In this document: positions 21,484-31,614 of the stretch, piece after piece
How positions within the stretch are numbered: position 1 is the stretch's first letter
How the letters are laid out: every line of letters starts with the position of its first letter
Origin: Trichobilharzia szidati
Lineage: Eukaryota > Platyhelminthes > Trematoda > Strigeidida > Schistosomatidae
DNA length: 64,000 nucleotides
Reading direction: 5' to 3'
Assembly (NCBI GenBank): GCA_944472155.2
Contig: OX235272.1
Location: forward strand, 3,332,354 to 3,396,353
Notes under the pieces: model-generated
Told to the model about the DNA's origin: nothing
The model's database searches: none
Seen by the model: only the letters and a program-made list of their open reading frames with translations
Program-made: the position numbers and the translations under genes

Positions 21484-22255
21484 GGACTCCAGGTGAACAT
21501 AGACAAGACGGAGGTTATGAAAATAACCAACCAACCAACAACAACAACAGCAACAGCAACATCCAGCGCCAATCACCATCAACGGGAGGGATTTGAAAGA
21601 GGTTACTTCATTCACTCACTTATCTAGGGAGCATTGTCTCAACTACAGCCAGGTGGAACTGACGGGGATGTCAAATTGAGAATCGGGAAGGCGAGAAACA
21701 CATTCATCAACCTAACACCAATCTGGAAATCTTCGTCACTCAGCATCAACAACAAAATTCCGATTTTCAATACAAACGACGTCAAGTCAGTCAGTTCTTC
21801 TATACGGATCAAAAACTTGGTGGGTCACAAAGAATATTTCCAACAGCCTATTGCAGACCTTTATCAACAACTAACTGTCTTCGCTGGCTCTATACTGAAG
21901 ATCAGATGGACGGAAAGAATCACCAACAAGAAACGATGGGAAGAAACAAAACAAGAACCAATCGCTCAACAAATATGCAGGAGAAAGTGGAGATGGATTG
22001 GACACTCACTCGCTGAGGAGGCCACTCGCTGGGTGACATCACGCGTCAGGCCCTCGAGTGGAATCCAAAAAGGAAGCGGCGAGTGGGACGTCAGTGCAAG
22101 GGTAACATGGAGGAGATCGTGTGAAGAGGAGTTGAAACAGTATGGACTAACATGGATGCAAGTGAAAAGTACAGTAGAAGACAGAAGCATGTGGAGACGT
22201 GTAGTTGAAGCCCTATGTTCCATTAGGAACCCAAGGGAACAATAATAATAATAAT
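21484..22255 (+). mobile_element. L1 5'-truncated copy at the duplication junction
   Basis: Begins GGACTCCAGGTGAACATAG (LQVNIDKTEVMKI), contains a CAA/CAG run, the KARNTFINLTPIWKSSSLS block, [19 protein letters not shown] and RRVVEALCSIRNPREQ, then (AATAA)n. Its left target duplication is present, but the right one is replaced by the start of unit 2, so the duplication breakpoint lies in this tail. Confidence 0.85.
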
Positions 22256-22410
22256 AAAATAATAAAGAGCAAAGCTCTCTTTCATGCTGGAACTAACTTT
22301 TTACCTTATATAGTCCTTATCTTATCCCAATAAATTGATCCTATGAGAACTTATTCTGCTGATCCCTAATGAAGAGAATCACATTTCATCATCATGCTTT
22401 TCTATCATTT

Positions 22411-22681
22411 TGTGGTGAGCGCTAGCTGCAAGCCAACACTGTAGACAACAATTTACGTCAATGTTTACGTCCCGAACCAGAGTCATGAGAAAAACAATAA
22501 TGAAGCTTAACCTTGAGGAACTCAACAACCAATCACAGCGGACTTAACGCGTACAAATACGATTCAACCAATCAGAAGACGTTTCTTCTCTGCTAACAAT
22601 AATGTACATAAAAATCCACAAATATCTGTTGATTTTCTCAATAAATGATCTGTTACCTGGCCCTTATCTGATGTCGTTACA
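22411..22681 (+). mobile_element. LTR-B solo LTR, unit 2
   Basis: TGTGGTGAGCGCTAGC to GTCGTTACA with ATTT at 22,407-22,410 and 22,682-22,685, a clean 4-bp target duplication. Shorter than the unit 1 copy through an internal deletion. Confidence 0.75.
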
Positions 22682-22776
22682 ATTTGTCCCCGTTGATCCC
22701 CGATTGGAACATAAGGCTTCAGTAGTACACCTCCATTTCACCCCGTTATGATTATAGATTCGACCATAAAAATTAC

Positions 22777-22923
22777 AAGCTGGTGGTTTTGGTTCTGTTT
22801 CAATAATCACCTCTTCACAATGTTGTCCATATTGTCTTTCTGGACATATACATTCATAAGCGCCAACACGATCAATACAAGTAGCACCATAGGCACATGG
22901 ATGTGAAGCACACTCGTTGACAT
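22777..22923 (-). CDS. Jagged-like calcium-binding EGF exon, copy 2
   Basis: Same 147-bp phase 1-1 exon as copy 1, acceptor ACCTAAAG. It reads VNECASHPCAYGATCIDRVG, then AYECICPERQYGQHCEE. Three bases differ from copy 1 (one silent, D to G, R to Q). Here the usual glycine of CAYGATC is kept, so this is the more typical copy. The flanking 120 bp of intron differ more (about seven changes), which hints at constraint on the exon. Without splicing, the frame stays open through PPACNFYGRIYNHNG and on into an L1 3' tail, whereas copy 1 has a stop. If both exons are spliced, the protein gains one extra EGF in frame. Confidence 0.78.
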
Positions 22924-23069
22924 CTTTAGGTATAAAGGAGATGAGAAATCAGACAAAAATATGAGAAATTCTTACATTTTTCGATTCTACAGAAAGAAAT
23001 ACAACCTTCTTCGCTGGAGACATCTTCATTCTCCTTATTATTCACATGAATTATTATTTTATTATTATT

Positions 23070-23520
23070 CTATTTTTGGATTACAAGTGGAATATAGGGC
23101 TTCTACAGTTCATTGGCATTTCAGTCTGTTCTCCGTACTCCTTCTTAACTGGCTCCACGATCGCCCATAAGCTTCCATCTTTTCCTAACACAATCTCAGC
23201 TATATATCACCCTTGAACTCATACCGAATTCGTAGTTTCCTATTTCGGTCTGTCTGGAGCATGATACCGCTCAACGATCTCTTCAGCTTGTGTTCTATTC
23301 ATCTAAGTTTTCTTCAATGTTTCTGTCGGGCTTTTGGTTCTTGGTTATTTTGTTGCCAGACTTCTTTCTTTCTATATCTTTCTGGTTATCTTATCTTCAG
23401 GATGGAGTGAAAGTAGGTGTTGATGAAAGTTTCCAGTAGCCTGGTGCACACGTGCTGTTAATGACGTCCTTACCAAGTCGGTGAACTATTTAGAAGCACT
23501 AACTGACATGACGTTAATGC
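23070..23520 (-). mobile_element. L1: old RTE-like copy, unit 2
   Basis: Counterpart of 18,733-19,185, with the same decayed C-terminal text and GGGCTTCTACAGTTCATTG tail on the plus strand. Confidence 0.6.
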
Positions 23521-23544
23521 TGTAAAATCCAAACATTTCTCTGA

Positions 23545-23640
23545 GTTTTGAAATTTCTGTAGCGGTAGGGTGTCTATCCCTACACCCAACCTTTCCTCTG
23601 TTTTGCGCTTAGGACACAATAGTGTGTTTTACACAAAGAT
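23545..23640 (-). mobile_element. SINE4 body fragment, unit 2
   Basis: TTTCTGTAGCGGTAGGGTGT and CCAACCTTTCCTCTG; counterpart of 19,220-19,300. Confidence 0.45.
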
Positions 23641-24290
23641 ACTCTGAATCTCGATAAAGAAAGGAAGACGAAATTTGCAGTATAAAATGTGATATCGTCA
23701 TTCTATTTCACAGGTTGTCATCAGCTGCAGACTACCTGAAATTACAATGGTTATATAAGTGATAATAACATAATTTAATCTTTGAGTGGTTGGTAGTAGA
23801 GAAGACATACTATAAAATTGACGCATCCAAAATGAAAGCATTACAATATTTAGTTAAAGTTTTCATCATCAATTTATATGCTTTCAAAGTAGAAAAGAGG
23901 CGGTAAAGGGGTGAGACAGAAAACATAAAAAATTAATTAACAGAACAGTGTTAGCTTGTAGGTTCACATAGCAACTCAAGAAACAAAAGCAGTTACAGTT
24001 TATAACATTGAGATTCGTTCAGTGAGTTGAGATTACCGAATTAGATGACTAATTAATGTAATCCAAATCAAAATCCAGTTACCAAGGGAGTGAGACATTA
24101 ATCACACTCTCTTTCTGCATGCATAAGTCTGTCTGGTTTAAACTGTTATTATTATCACCTATATAACCGTTGTAATTTCAGATATTGGTGTGCAGCTGAT
24201 GAGAACCTGTGAAATAGAATGATGATATCATTTTATACTGCAAATTTCGTCTTCCTTTATTTATCGAAGTTTATCAAGGGAACCAAATGT
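23640..24290 (-). mobile_element. PLE 3' end with inverted terminal piece, unit 2
   Basis: Counterpart of 19,300-19,930. The minus C-terminus is at about 24,132-24,080; the 3' UTR runs left; the inverted 3' end lies at 24,150-24,280. The right arm keeps the full hammerhead-like motif at 24,191-24,242; the left arm carries it antisense at about 23,668-23,735. Confidence 0.7.
24191..24242 (+). ncRNA. hammerhead-like motif with 10-bp stem III
   Basis: Stem I TGCAG (24,191-24,195) with CTGCA (24,238-24,242). The core CTGATGA (24,196-24,202) is exact, followed by eight bases that do not form a stem II, then GAA (24,211-24,213). Stem III is ten pairs, 24,214-24,223 with 24,227-24,236, with a GAT loop. 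H17 is A at 24,237 after U, an allowed NUH site. Missing stem II is the main doubt. Confidence 0.5.
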
Positions 24291-24559
24291 ATGAAGTTTT
24301 TGAAAAGACGTCTCCCTGCCCATACTCTGAATCATCAGTTACCCATCTTTCTGGTAGGATGAGCCTTACGTGCGAGAGTTAAAATGACTGCATTAACCCG
24401 ATCAGAATTATATAGAGTGAAGTCGGCATGATCAATTTAGAAATTTTACTAAATAATAGTAGCAATAATAACAATGATGGTTTTATCCTGAACAACACAT
24501 TTACAAACAGTGAATAATCTTCAAAGAAAACAGGAATCTGCATTACATCATTCTACCAA

Positions 24560-25520
24560 ATTTTGTTCCATCTGCAACATGCTTCGACCCCTGTCCTATT
24601 TGTCTCTTCACAACTGACCAAGTGGTATACCAAAAGCCACTGTTCTCTATTAAACGTAAATAGGGAACTCATCATGGGTAGAGAAGCTCTCGGAGAAATG
24701 AATGAAAACGGAGAACTCTTCGCCGACTTCTGCGCCTTCAATGAACTAGTGATTGGTGGCAGCGTATACAAACACAAGGATATCCACAAGGCTATATGGG
24801 TGTCACCAGATGGGCGAAACAAAAACCAAATTGACTTCATCACAATCTCAAGGAAGTGGAGGCACAGCCTACTGGATACGAAAGTAAGAAGCATCGTTTC
24901 AACTACAGGCTAATGGGACTGACGAGGATATCAAAGCAAGAATCGGAAAAGCAAGACAAGCTTTCACTACTCTCAAGTCGGCGTGGAGGAGGTCAACAGC
25001 ACTCAGCGTCAAAAATAAGATCCGGATTTTCAACTCCAATGTGAAGTCGGTGCTGCTCACTATACGGATCAGAGACTTGCACTGCGCGTCATAAAGAGCA
25101 TCTCAAACAAACAAACTACAGACATTCATTAATAGTTGTCTTCGCTCAATACTTCGCTCAAGATCAGATGGCCAGAAAAGATCAGCAACAGAGATCTCTG
25201 GGAGCAAACCAACTCAGCAGGAACCGATTGTCAAATAAATAGGCAGGAAGAAATGGAGATGGATTGGCTGGCCATACTCTGAGGAAACCATCAAGTGACA
25301 TCACTAGACAAGCCATTGCTCGAGTGGAAACCGAAAGGGAAGTGGCGACTTGGTCGTGCAAGGGTGACTTGGAGGAGGTGATGTGAAGAGGAGATGAAAG
25401 CATGTGGGCGGACTTGAAGCCAGGTGAAGACTCTAGCAGGGAACCGAACGTAATGGAGACGCGTGGCGGAAGCCCTATGTTCCTCTAGGAATTAAAGAAA
25501 GCAATAATAATAATAATAAA
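24560..25520 (+). mobile_element. L1 internally deleted: endonuclease joined to C-terminus, copy 2
   Basis: As 20,190-21,150, but the endonuclease frame is open (24,563-24,913): REALGEMNENGELFADFCAF, NELVIGGSVYKHKDIHKAIW, SPDGRNKNQIDFIT. It joins RSIVSTT then, out of frame, LTRISKQESEKQDK. The C-terminal part is shifted. Tail GAAGCCCTATGTTCC and TAA repeats. Confidence 0.8.
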
Positions 25521-25544
25521 GCAAATAATTAGAAAAATATGGAT

Positions 25545-25833
25545 TTGTCATCTTGTTAATCGTTGTAATTCAACCCTCAACCAGAAATAGTTCTGGAACC
25601 TTCTCGCCCATTTACTATGTATATACACGAATGTACAGCCTGGTTGGTAACTTTGTCGAAAAGAAAATTTTCCTCATCGCTGAAAGCGTCTTTTTAATTT
25701 CTCCCACGATCTAATGTGTACATTTGACGATGAGTTAAAAATCCAATGTAGAATAAAGCCAAAGTCTATCCAGTCTGATGTCAGACATATTACCAATCAA
25801 ATAAACCTGAAACAGTCTGATTTTATAAGTGTA
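25545..25833. repeat. segment S, copy in unit 2
   Basis: Homologous to 21,170-21,471. No gene recognised. Bounded on the right by TTTTGACCAACA (25,834-25,845). Confidence 0.6.
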
Positions 25834-25845
25834 TTTTGACCAACA

Positions 25846-26602
25846 GGACTGCAGGTGAACATAGACAAGACGGAGGTTATGAAAATAACCAACCAACCAA
25901 CAACAACAACAGCAGCAGCAACATCCAGCGACAATCACCATCAACGGAAGGGATTTGAAAGAGGTTACTTCATTCACTCACTTATCTAGGGAGCATTGTC
26001 TCAACTACAGGAGGAATGGACGAAGATGTAAAATCGAGGATCAGAAAGGCGAGAAACACATCCATCAACCTGAAACCAATCTGGAAATCTTCGTCACTCA
26101 ACTCAGCATCAACAACAAAATTCGGATTTTCAATACAAACGTCAAGTCAGTTTTGCTATATGGATCAGAAACTTGGCGGGCCACCAAGAATATTTCCAAC
26201 AGCCTGTTGCAGACCTTTATCAACAACTGTCTTCGTTCGATACTCAAGATCAGATGGCCGGAAAGAATCACCAACAAGAAACTATGGGAACAAACAAACG
26301 AAACAAGAAGCAATCGCCCAACAAATATGCAGGATAAAGTGGAGATGGATTGGACACTCACTGAGGAGGCCGTTGGGTGACATCGCGCGTCAGGCCATAG
26401 CTCGAGTGGAACCCGAAAGGGGATCGGCGAGTGGGACGTCAGTGCAAGGGTGACATGGAGGAGATCGTGTGAAGAGGAATTGAAACAGTATGGATTACCA
26501 TGGATGCAAGTGAAAAGTACAGCAGAAGACAGAAGCAAGTGGAGACGTGCATTTGAAACCCTATGTTCCACTGGGAACCTAAGGGAACAATAATAATAAT
26601 AA
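25846..26602 (+). mobile_element. L1 5'-truncated copy with 12-bp TSD
   Basis: LQVNIDKTEVMKI, a CAA/CAG run, IFNTNVKSVLLYGSETW, ISNSLLQTFINNCLRSILKI, RWPERITNKKLWEQT, then the family C-terminus and GAAACCCTATGTTCC with TAA repeats. TTTTGACCAACA at 25,834-25,845 and 26,603-26,614 is a perfect target duplication. The 141-codon frame at 25,955-26,380 covers most of it. Confidence 0.88.
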
Positions 26603-26614
26603 TTTTGACCAACA

Positions 26615-26810
26615 ACCCTGAACTGAATTCACTGATCAATCAGTCGGCCGTGTTGATTGGTGGTCTGGTTCAGCAATTAAAGCTCATAAAAGATAAAATA
26701 CTGGTATCAAGCCTCGATTAACTTCACTTCAAACACAGACTGGCTGTTAATCATGCACCATGTAATCCTGACATTAAACTAGTACGCTGAAGAGACCGTT
26801 AGGAAGAATT
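26615..26810. other. no gene seen
   Basis: Right flank of the tandem array; no feature recognised. Confidence 0.4.
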
Positions 26811-27072
26811 TAAGGCATATAAAGTTTTGTTATATTAAGAAGGGACATCCGAATTCCTATGTGGGATTCTTGATAAAAACAAAAGGAATTAGTGTGGCAT
26901 TTAAACCTACGAACTCAGTCAGTGACAAGCTCTGTAGACTAAAGAAACCTACTAGTGATCCACTTAAACAAAATGATGTAATCTACAAAATATCTTGCAG
27001 TGAATGTGGTTGAGGTTAACTACATAGGTCAGACGAGTAAACAGGAGTTAGTGAGATTATTGGAACATAAGA

Positions 27073-27285
27073 ATTTACTTTGATTGGACTATAGTAACTA
27101 GTGTGGTGTGTCTAGTCCTTTCTTTCGTACAGACTGAATTCTATCAGTCAAGTTTGTAATGTTGCCACCATTCTAGGTAGCTCGCCATCACAGTGTACCT
27201 GACTGATAGAATTCAGTCTGCACCAAAGAAAGAACTAGACACATCACACTAATTACTAATCAGTGCCCAGTCAAAGTATCTACTA
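27073..27285. mobile_element. foldback MITE-like element
   Basis: About 80-bp arms in inverted orientation: left TACTTTGATTGGAC, TAGTGTGGTGTGTCTAG, CAGACTGAATTCTATCAGTC; right GACTGATAGAATTCAGTCTG, CTAGACACATCACACTA, CCCAGTCAAAGTA. The unpaired centre is about 45 bp. No coding capacity. It looks like a DNA-transposon MITE or foldback element; I see no clear target duplication. Confidence 0.65.
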
Positions 27286-27304
27286 CAGTAGTCCTACAGA
27301 AGGT

Positions 27305-27495
27305 CAATTGTGAGCCAGCTCGGATAGCTCAGTGGTAACGTCTCTGACTGCAGGTGCCACTGAGTGACGCGAATTCGAATCTCAGAGGGGACATGAGTTC
27401 CTAGAAGGTTGCAGATACGCCTTGTTGACCAGTGCCAACTAGCACGAAACCTAGATGTAGCCAAGGCTTCCTGTGGCCGACTGCCTCTAACCATC
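27305..27495 (+). mobile_element. SINE3 with tRNA-like head and hammerhead
   Basis: Head GATAGCTCAGTGGTAACG (A-box) and GAATTCGAATCTC (B-box), then ATGAGTTCCTAGAAGGTTGC and a hammerhead-like segment, ending in GGCTTCCTGTGGCCG. Homologous over its length to 14,300-14,485. Head and spacing are those of a pol III-transcribed SINE. Confidence 0.7.
27419..27467 (+). ncRNA. SINE3 hammerhead candidate, second copy
   Basis: Stem I GCCTTG (27,419-27,424) with CAAGGC (27,462-27,467), stem II GTGC (27,432-27,435) with GCAC (27,442-27,445), then GAAAC, and stem III CTA-GATG-TAG. The core reads TTGACCA instead of CTGATGA (C3 to U, G8 to C), and U16.1 is G. The two SINE3 copies carry different core lesions, so the ancestor probably had an intact core. 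Confidence 0.6.
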
Positions 27496-27770
27496 TAATA
27501 TCATCACATGAGAATTTAGCTAACTGTAGGACTGTTGACCCCAAGTGGGTGAATAGTCTAGAGAAAGGCGCAGCAATCTCAACGAATGAAGTAACACAAA
27601 GTCACGTAACAAGTTGATGCAGAGCTACAGCTCCAATGAGTGATTTATGCGGGTGTAGAGAGAGGGAAAGAGGGAGAGGTTGACCACTGAATCTTTTTTT
27701 ATCGAATCTACACACCTAACACACACACACACACAATGGGCATAACTCAATGCAAATGACACAGAAATCG

Positions 27771-28040
27771 AAAATATGTTGACTAGGCAACCTTATGATT
27801 TCGACTGCATCTATCACTGAAATAGTTAGAATACACTACTGATAAGTGCCCAGATCAGGGAATCCAACCCATTTCAGTAGTTTGCATCAACTATGCAGAT
27901 GGTATTAATACTAATTTTCCAAAGAATCCAGTCCACACCTAACTCAAGTATTATTAGTATTATTTATTAGAGCTGCAAGTGGGACACTGGGCTTCAGCAG
28001 TACATCCCCATCTCCTCGTTCCGCCATCTTCGCAAGAAGG
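27771..28040 (-). other. no gene; L1 tail scrap
   Basis: 27,945-28,020 resembles an L1 3' end on the minus strand (plus: TATTATTTATTAG then GGGCTTCAGCAGTACATCC). The rest is unassigned. Confidence 0.4.
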
Positions 28041-29640
28041 GAAAGAAGTCTTCTTGTGTTCATTACAGGGGGATCAGCTTGACTAATATGGTATCTAAAG
28101 TTCTATGCTTAATAATTATGCATAGATCTAGTGGTGCTTGGGAGGAACAAACACGAGAGAATCAGGCAGACTTTAGACCAGGAAGAGGGTGTATTGACCA
28201 TATCTTCACCCTTCAAAAGATTCTCGAACATAAGCATACTTATTGGCGTCTATCGATTGTCATATCTCTTGACCTGAAAGCGTCATTTGGTTCCGTCGAT
28301 CGACAGGCACTATGGCAAAGTTTGGCCGCGAAGGAAATGCCGAGAAAACACATTGCAATGATCAAGGCACTCACTCTACTCGAACTCACGCAGCCAGGTG
28401 AGAGCTTACGGCGAGTTGTCATCTGAACTGGTGACAACTAGTGGTGTCCGTCAGGGATGCTAACTCACTGTCCCCATTTCTGTTTAATTTCATCATCGAT
28501 GTACTAATGGACTTAGCCTTAACTGACTTCACCGACCCAGGGATTGACTTCTTACCAGAGAACAATAGTCACGTTGACTTAAAATATGCGGATGATACAG
28601 CCCTTCTAGGTGAAGACGTTGGCAAAATGCAGAGTGTTCTAAACACCTTGAACAGCAATCTGCGAATGTTTGGCGTGCGATTCACTCCCGTCAAATGTAA
28701 GATGATGCTACATAACTGGACTGGAGTACATTGACTCCTAGCTTAGAAATAGGGAGTGAAGTGGTGGCGTGTGTTGACCACTTAATTCATTTATTTAGGA
28801 GGTTGCATCAGCCACCGCCAGAAGGTTGATCGCTGAAGAAATCTCAGAACGGATACACAAGGCTCGTTTCGCATTTGCCAGTTTACGGCGTCTCTGGCGT
28901 AGACATGATACTTGGCTGGCTGTCGATTGAAGGATGTGTGCTGCTTTATGACTATCAGTGAGACATGGCAATTGGAAGTGGGTCTTTTGAAAAGCCTGTT
29001 TAGCTGTCTTTGATCATAGGTGTCTGCTTTATATCTTCCATGTTGGGTGATGTAATAAGGTGAGAAATATTGACGTTTGGTGTAGACTGCTAGGTGAGGA
29101 GGGGAAATCAATCGACGGGGGGTGTGAAGCAGCCGCATCGATCGAAATGGTTAGGATATGTGTAGTGCATGACTAGCCATCGCCTTCCTCGATGGACAGT
29201 GTTAGCTTACATAGGATGGGTCAGGCTGGAAAAGAGCTAGTGTTGGTCAAACCGAAACATGTAGTCAGTTAGTTTTAGCCAGCCATGTAGGGAAGTGTAG
29301 ATTGCCTGGCTGACTGGTGTCCTCGGGATGGTGAGAACCAATGAAGGCTAGAGACAATTGGTGATATTGCTTAAAATCTTTCTCAATAAAATGCGGATGA
29401 GTCCACTCTTTGCGATTTGTCATACCCAATAAAATTCTATTCTTCTTCTTCCATATTATTATTCTTTTTCACTCACTCACTCACTCACAGTTCTGTTTAT
29501 TATCTGTCTGTCTTTTGAACCTCTCTTTACTCTCTTCTCCTGCTTTGCATACTGAATAGAGAGAGTGTGTGGTAACTTGAATTGCTGCACATCTGTACGA
29601 AGTCCCATTTTGAAACCAGTAATTCAGTCCCCCTCTTATT
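28041..29640 (+). mobile_element. L2: second RTE-like LINE, RT core to 3' end
   Basis: Forward frames: GISLTNMVSKVLCLI, QADFRPGRGCIDHIFTLQKI, VISLDLKASFGSVDRQALWQ (motif A), then SGVRQG, SPFLFNFIIDVLMDL and VDLKYADDTALLGEDVGKM (catalytic YADD at about 28,585). The C-terminal region at 28,750-29,350 is shifted and stopped but parallels the L2 copy at 6.7-7.2 kb. The 3' end has GCTGCACATCTGTACGAAGTC; no tetranucleotide array follows here. Confidence 0.85.
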
Positions 29641-29654
29641 TGAAGTTCTTTTTG

Positions 29655-29990
29655 TTTAGCTCTAAGACTGACGATAAATTTTCACCTCCTCTTCATAGTC
29701 ACTTTCGAACCCACACATAACTCGCTGTTTCCCTATTGGGACTCCAGTCGACGACCGGCCTGGCGTTTTGTATTACTCAATGATTACTCACCTCAAAGTA
29801 TGTGCAATCCACCTTCATTTCCCCCCCCCCCCGTATATTGGCTGAGCAACAGATTCTTGATTGGTTCGTCGTTTGCCAGAGCATCACCTTGTTGCTCATT
29901 CTTTCTAACTGGTCAACTAATCTTCTATTTTGAGCTAGAGAAAAGTTGACAGCTATTGATGGAAGTCTGTCGTATTCTGTCAGCAGAACT
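29655..29990 (-). mobile_element. L1: old RTE-like fragment
   Basis: Minus-strand L1 C-terminal text, strongly decayed (plus: TTTCACCTCCTCTTCATAGT, CGACGACCGGCCTGGCG, TTTGCCAGAGCATCACC). A C14 tract lies at about 29,819-29,832. Confidence 0.55.
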
Positions 29991-30216
29991 TTTTATAATT
30001 AAAATGATGTACGAAAGGAGTAGACTTGAAGTGGGCGAATTACGAAACCTTTTAAGACTATTAAATAAGTGAACTGGTATAAAGAATCTTAAAATAGTAG
30101 GTCAAGTGTTACCTAAAAAATTAAGAGCACGGTGACCATAACAATAAAGATGGTGAAGGTGAAGTGAAGTGGAATGAATTCAAGTGGTAAAATAAAAATA
30201 AGATAAAAGAACATTA
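29991..30216. other. no gene seen
   Basis: Unassigned AT-rich sequence. Confidence 0.4.
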
Positions 30217-30220
30217 CTAT

Positions 30221-30556
30221 TGTAACAACAGAAGACAAGGGCCAGGCAACAGATCGTTTATTAAGGAAATCAAAGCATATTTATATATTTTCATGTACAT
30301 CATTATAGATTACTTAAGCAAACAAACACAGTCTTCTGATTGGTTGTTTCTCACGTAAAGTTAATCTTTCATCTCTTTGTGACTGTTTCTTGAATGTCGC
30401 ATCATCTATATGTTAACTGCATCCGCCTACGCAAAGTCTGCTGTGGTGGGTTTTTCAATCAGTCTTGTTCATATTTTCTCACGACCAATCTTGAGAACGT
30501 AAACATTGACGTAAATTACTGTGTACCAATTTGGCTAGTAGACAGCTCTCACCACA
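30221..30556 (-). mobile_element. LTR-B solo LTR
   Basis: Plus strand TGTAACAACAGAAGACAAG to GCTCTCACCACA, the reverse complement of the LTR-B structure at 17.7-18.3 kb. Flanks CTAT and TTAT are a probable 4-bp target duplication with one transition. Confidence 0.75.
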
Positions 30557-31614
30557 TTATGACCAAGGTAAGGAAAAAGGTTCACCAAAACGTTTTTGAA
30601 CACATAATTTAGGTTTCTGTCCATGTATAGTTAGAGCTTCGGGTGGTTATGCATAAGTGGAGAAAACGTAAGCTTTCGGAGTGGCTGGATTTGGTCCTGT
30701 AGATAACTTTGAAAGATGAATCACGTGGAGCTGAATGACCTGACTTCAGAAGGTGTTCACAGATTGAAAACTTTGTCGTCCTTTTCCCACCTTTCACTAA
30801 CCAAACCGGGTAGTACTTTTAGTGACGCGTTTCCGGAGAACCCGCTTACAACGTCCAGTGTAATCAGCACCATAGAGACATGCGAATGAGAGTATGCACA
30901 TAGAGGTGAACGTAAGCAGTATTTTATCCTCAACGCATTGTCAAATCATATTTCCACTGGTAAATACTAAATGTAAGTCAGCTGCATAAAAACATCATTT
31001 AATACATTTGGATAAACGACTTTTAATCACTTCAGAAATACTGTCATCTTTGAAAGCCAAACTCATAAACACTGTCTTCTTCGGCACTGTGATTTGGCTA
31101 AGGACGGTTTCTTTCTTGATATTTCTGTCGATAAACCTTCTAGGATATCCATTATTTAAGAGAGTTGTGAGAAGGTTTTCTAGTTCTACGTCGACCGTAT
31201 CTACATACCAAATTTTCCGAATTCTGGGGCATGGAGAACGCACAAAATTTCTTTTCCTACCCAGAATTATCCGAATGTTGACGTTAGTCTACTGTCTCGT
31301 AAATGCTGACTTTCGGTAAATCAACCTTTTTAACATACCGTTGTCTCTTCTATCTAGCATCACATCTAAGGAGTGAAATGCGGAATTCGACTCTTTTTCG
31401 ACTATGGAAAGTATAGATGGGTGAAAACCATCAAATTCTCCAAGAAGTTCAGCATTTGAACGATTGTCGTCACAAATAATGAAGGTGTCATCAATATATT
31501 GCTCATAAATATGCAGACTGGAGATTGTTTCTTTCAGTGAACCACTCTGTAATCTCACCATGAAGAATATCCGCTAGAAGAGGTTCAAATGGAGACACCA
31601 TGGTGACTCCATCC

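Larger units (their letters stand above)
17530..22260. repeat. tandem segmental duplication, unit 1
   Basis: The unit contains, in order, LTR-B (with nested LTR-A), an EGF exon (minus), an old L1 (minus), a PLE with inverted ends, an L1 EN/C-terminal fusion, segment S and an L1 3' piece. All parts recur in the same order in unit 2 (22,262-26,602). The unit 1 to unit 2 junction is in the (TAA)n tail of the L1 piece. By eye the units differ by several percent. Confidence 0.85.
22262..26602. repeat. tandem segmental duplication, unit 2
   Basis: Second unit, starting AGAGCAAAGCTCTCTTTC (unit 1: AGGTCAAAGCTCTCCCCC). Lacks the LTR-A insertion. Ends with L1 and its complete target duplication at 26,603-26,614, so the right end of unit 2 is the original right end. 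Confidence 0.85.
26815..27770 (+). mobile_element. PLE GIY-YIG copy interrupted by MITE-like and SINE3 insertions
   Basis: The left part reads VAFKPTNSVSDKLCRLKKPT, DPLKQNDVIYKISCSECG, then shifted VNYIGQTSKQELVRLLEHKN. The middle resumes at about 27,500 with SSHENLANCRTVDPKWVNSL and EKGAAIST, and the end is ERLTTESFFIEST at 27,675-27,705. The break at about 27,075-27,500 holds a foldback and SINE3. A short (CA)n tract lies at 27,720-27,735. Confidence 0.8.

Noticed and set aside
27307..27380. tRNA gene from A- and B-box motifs
   Set aside because: No acceptor stem; the homologous head at 14.3 kb shows it is the SINE3 promoter.
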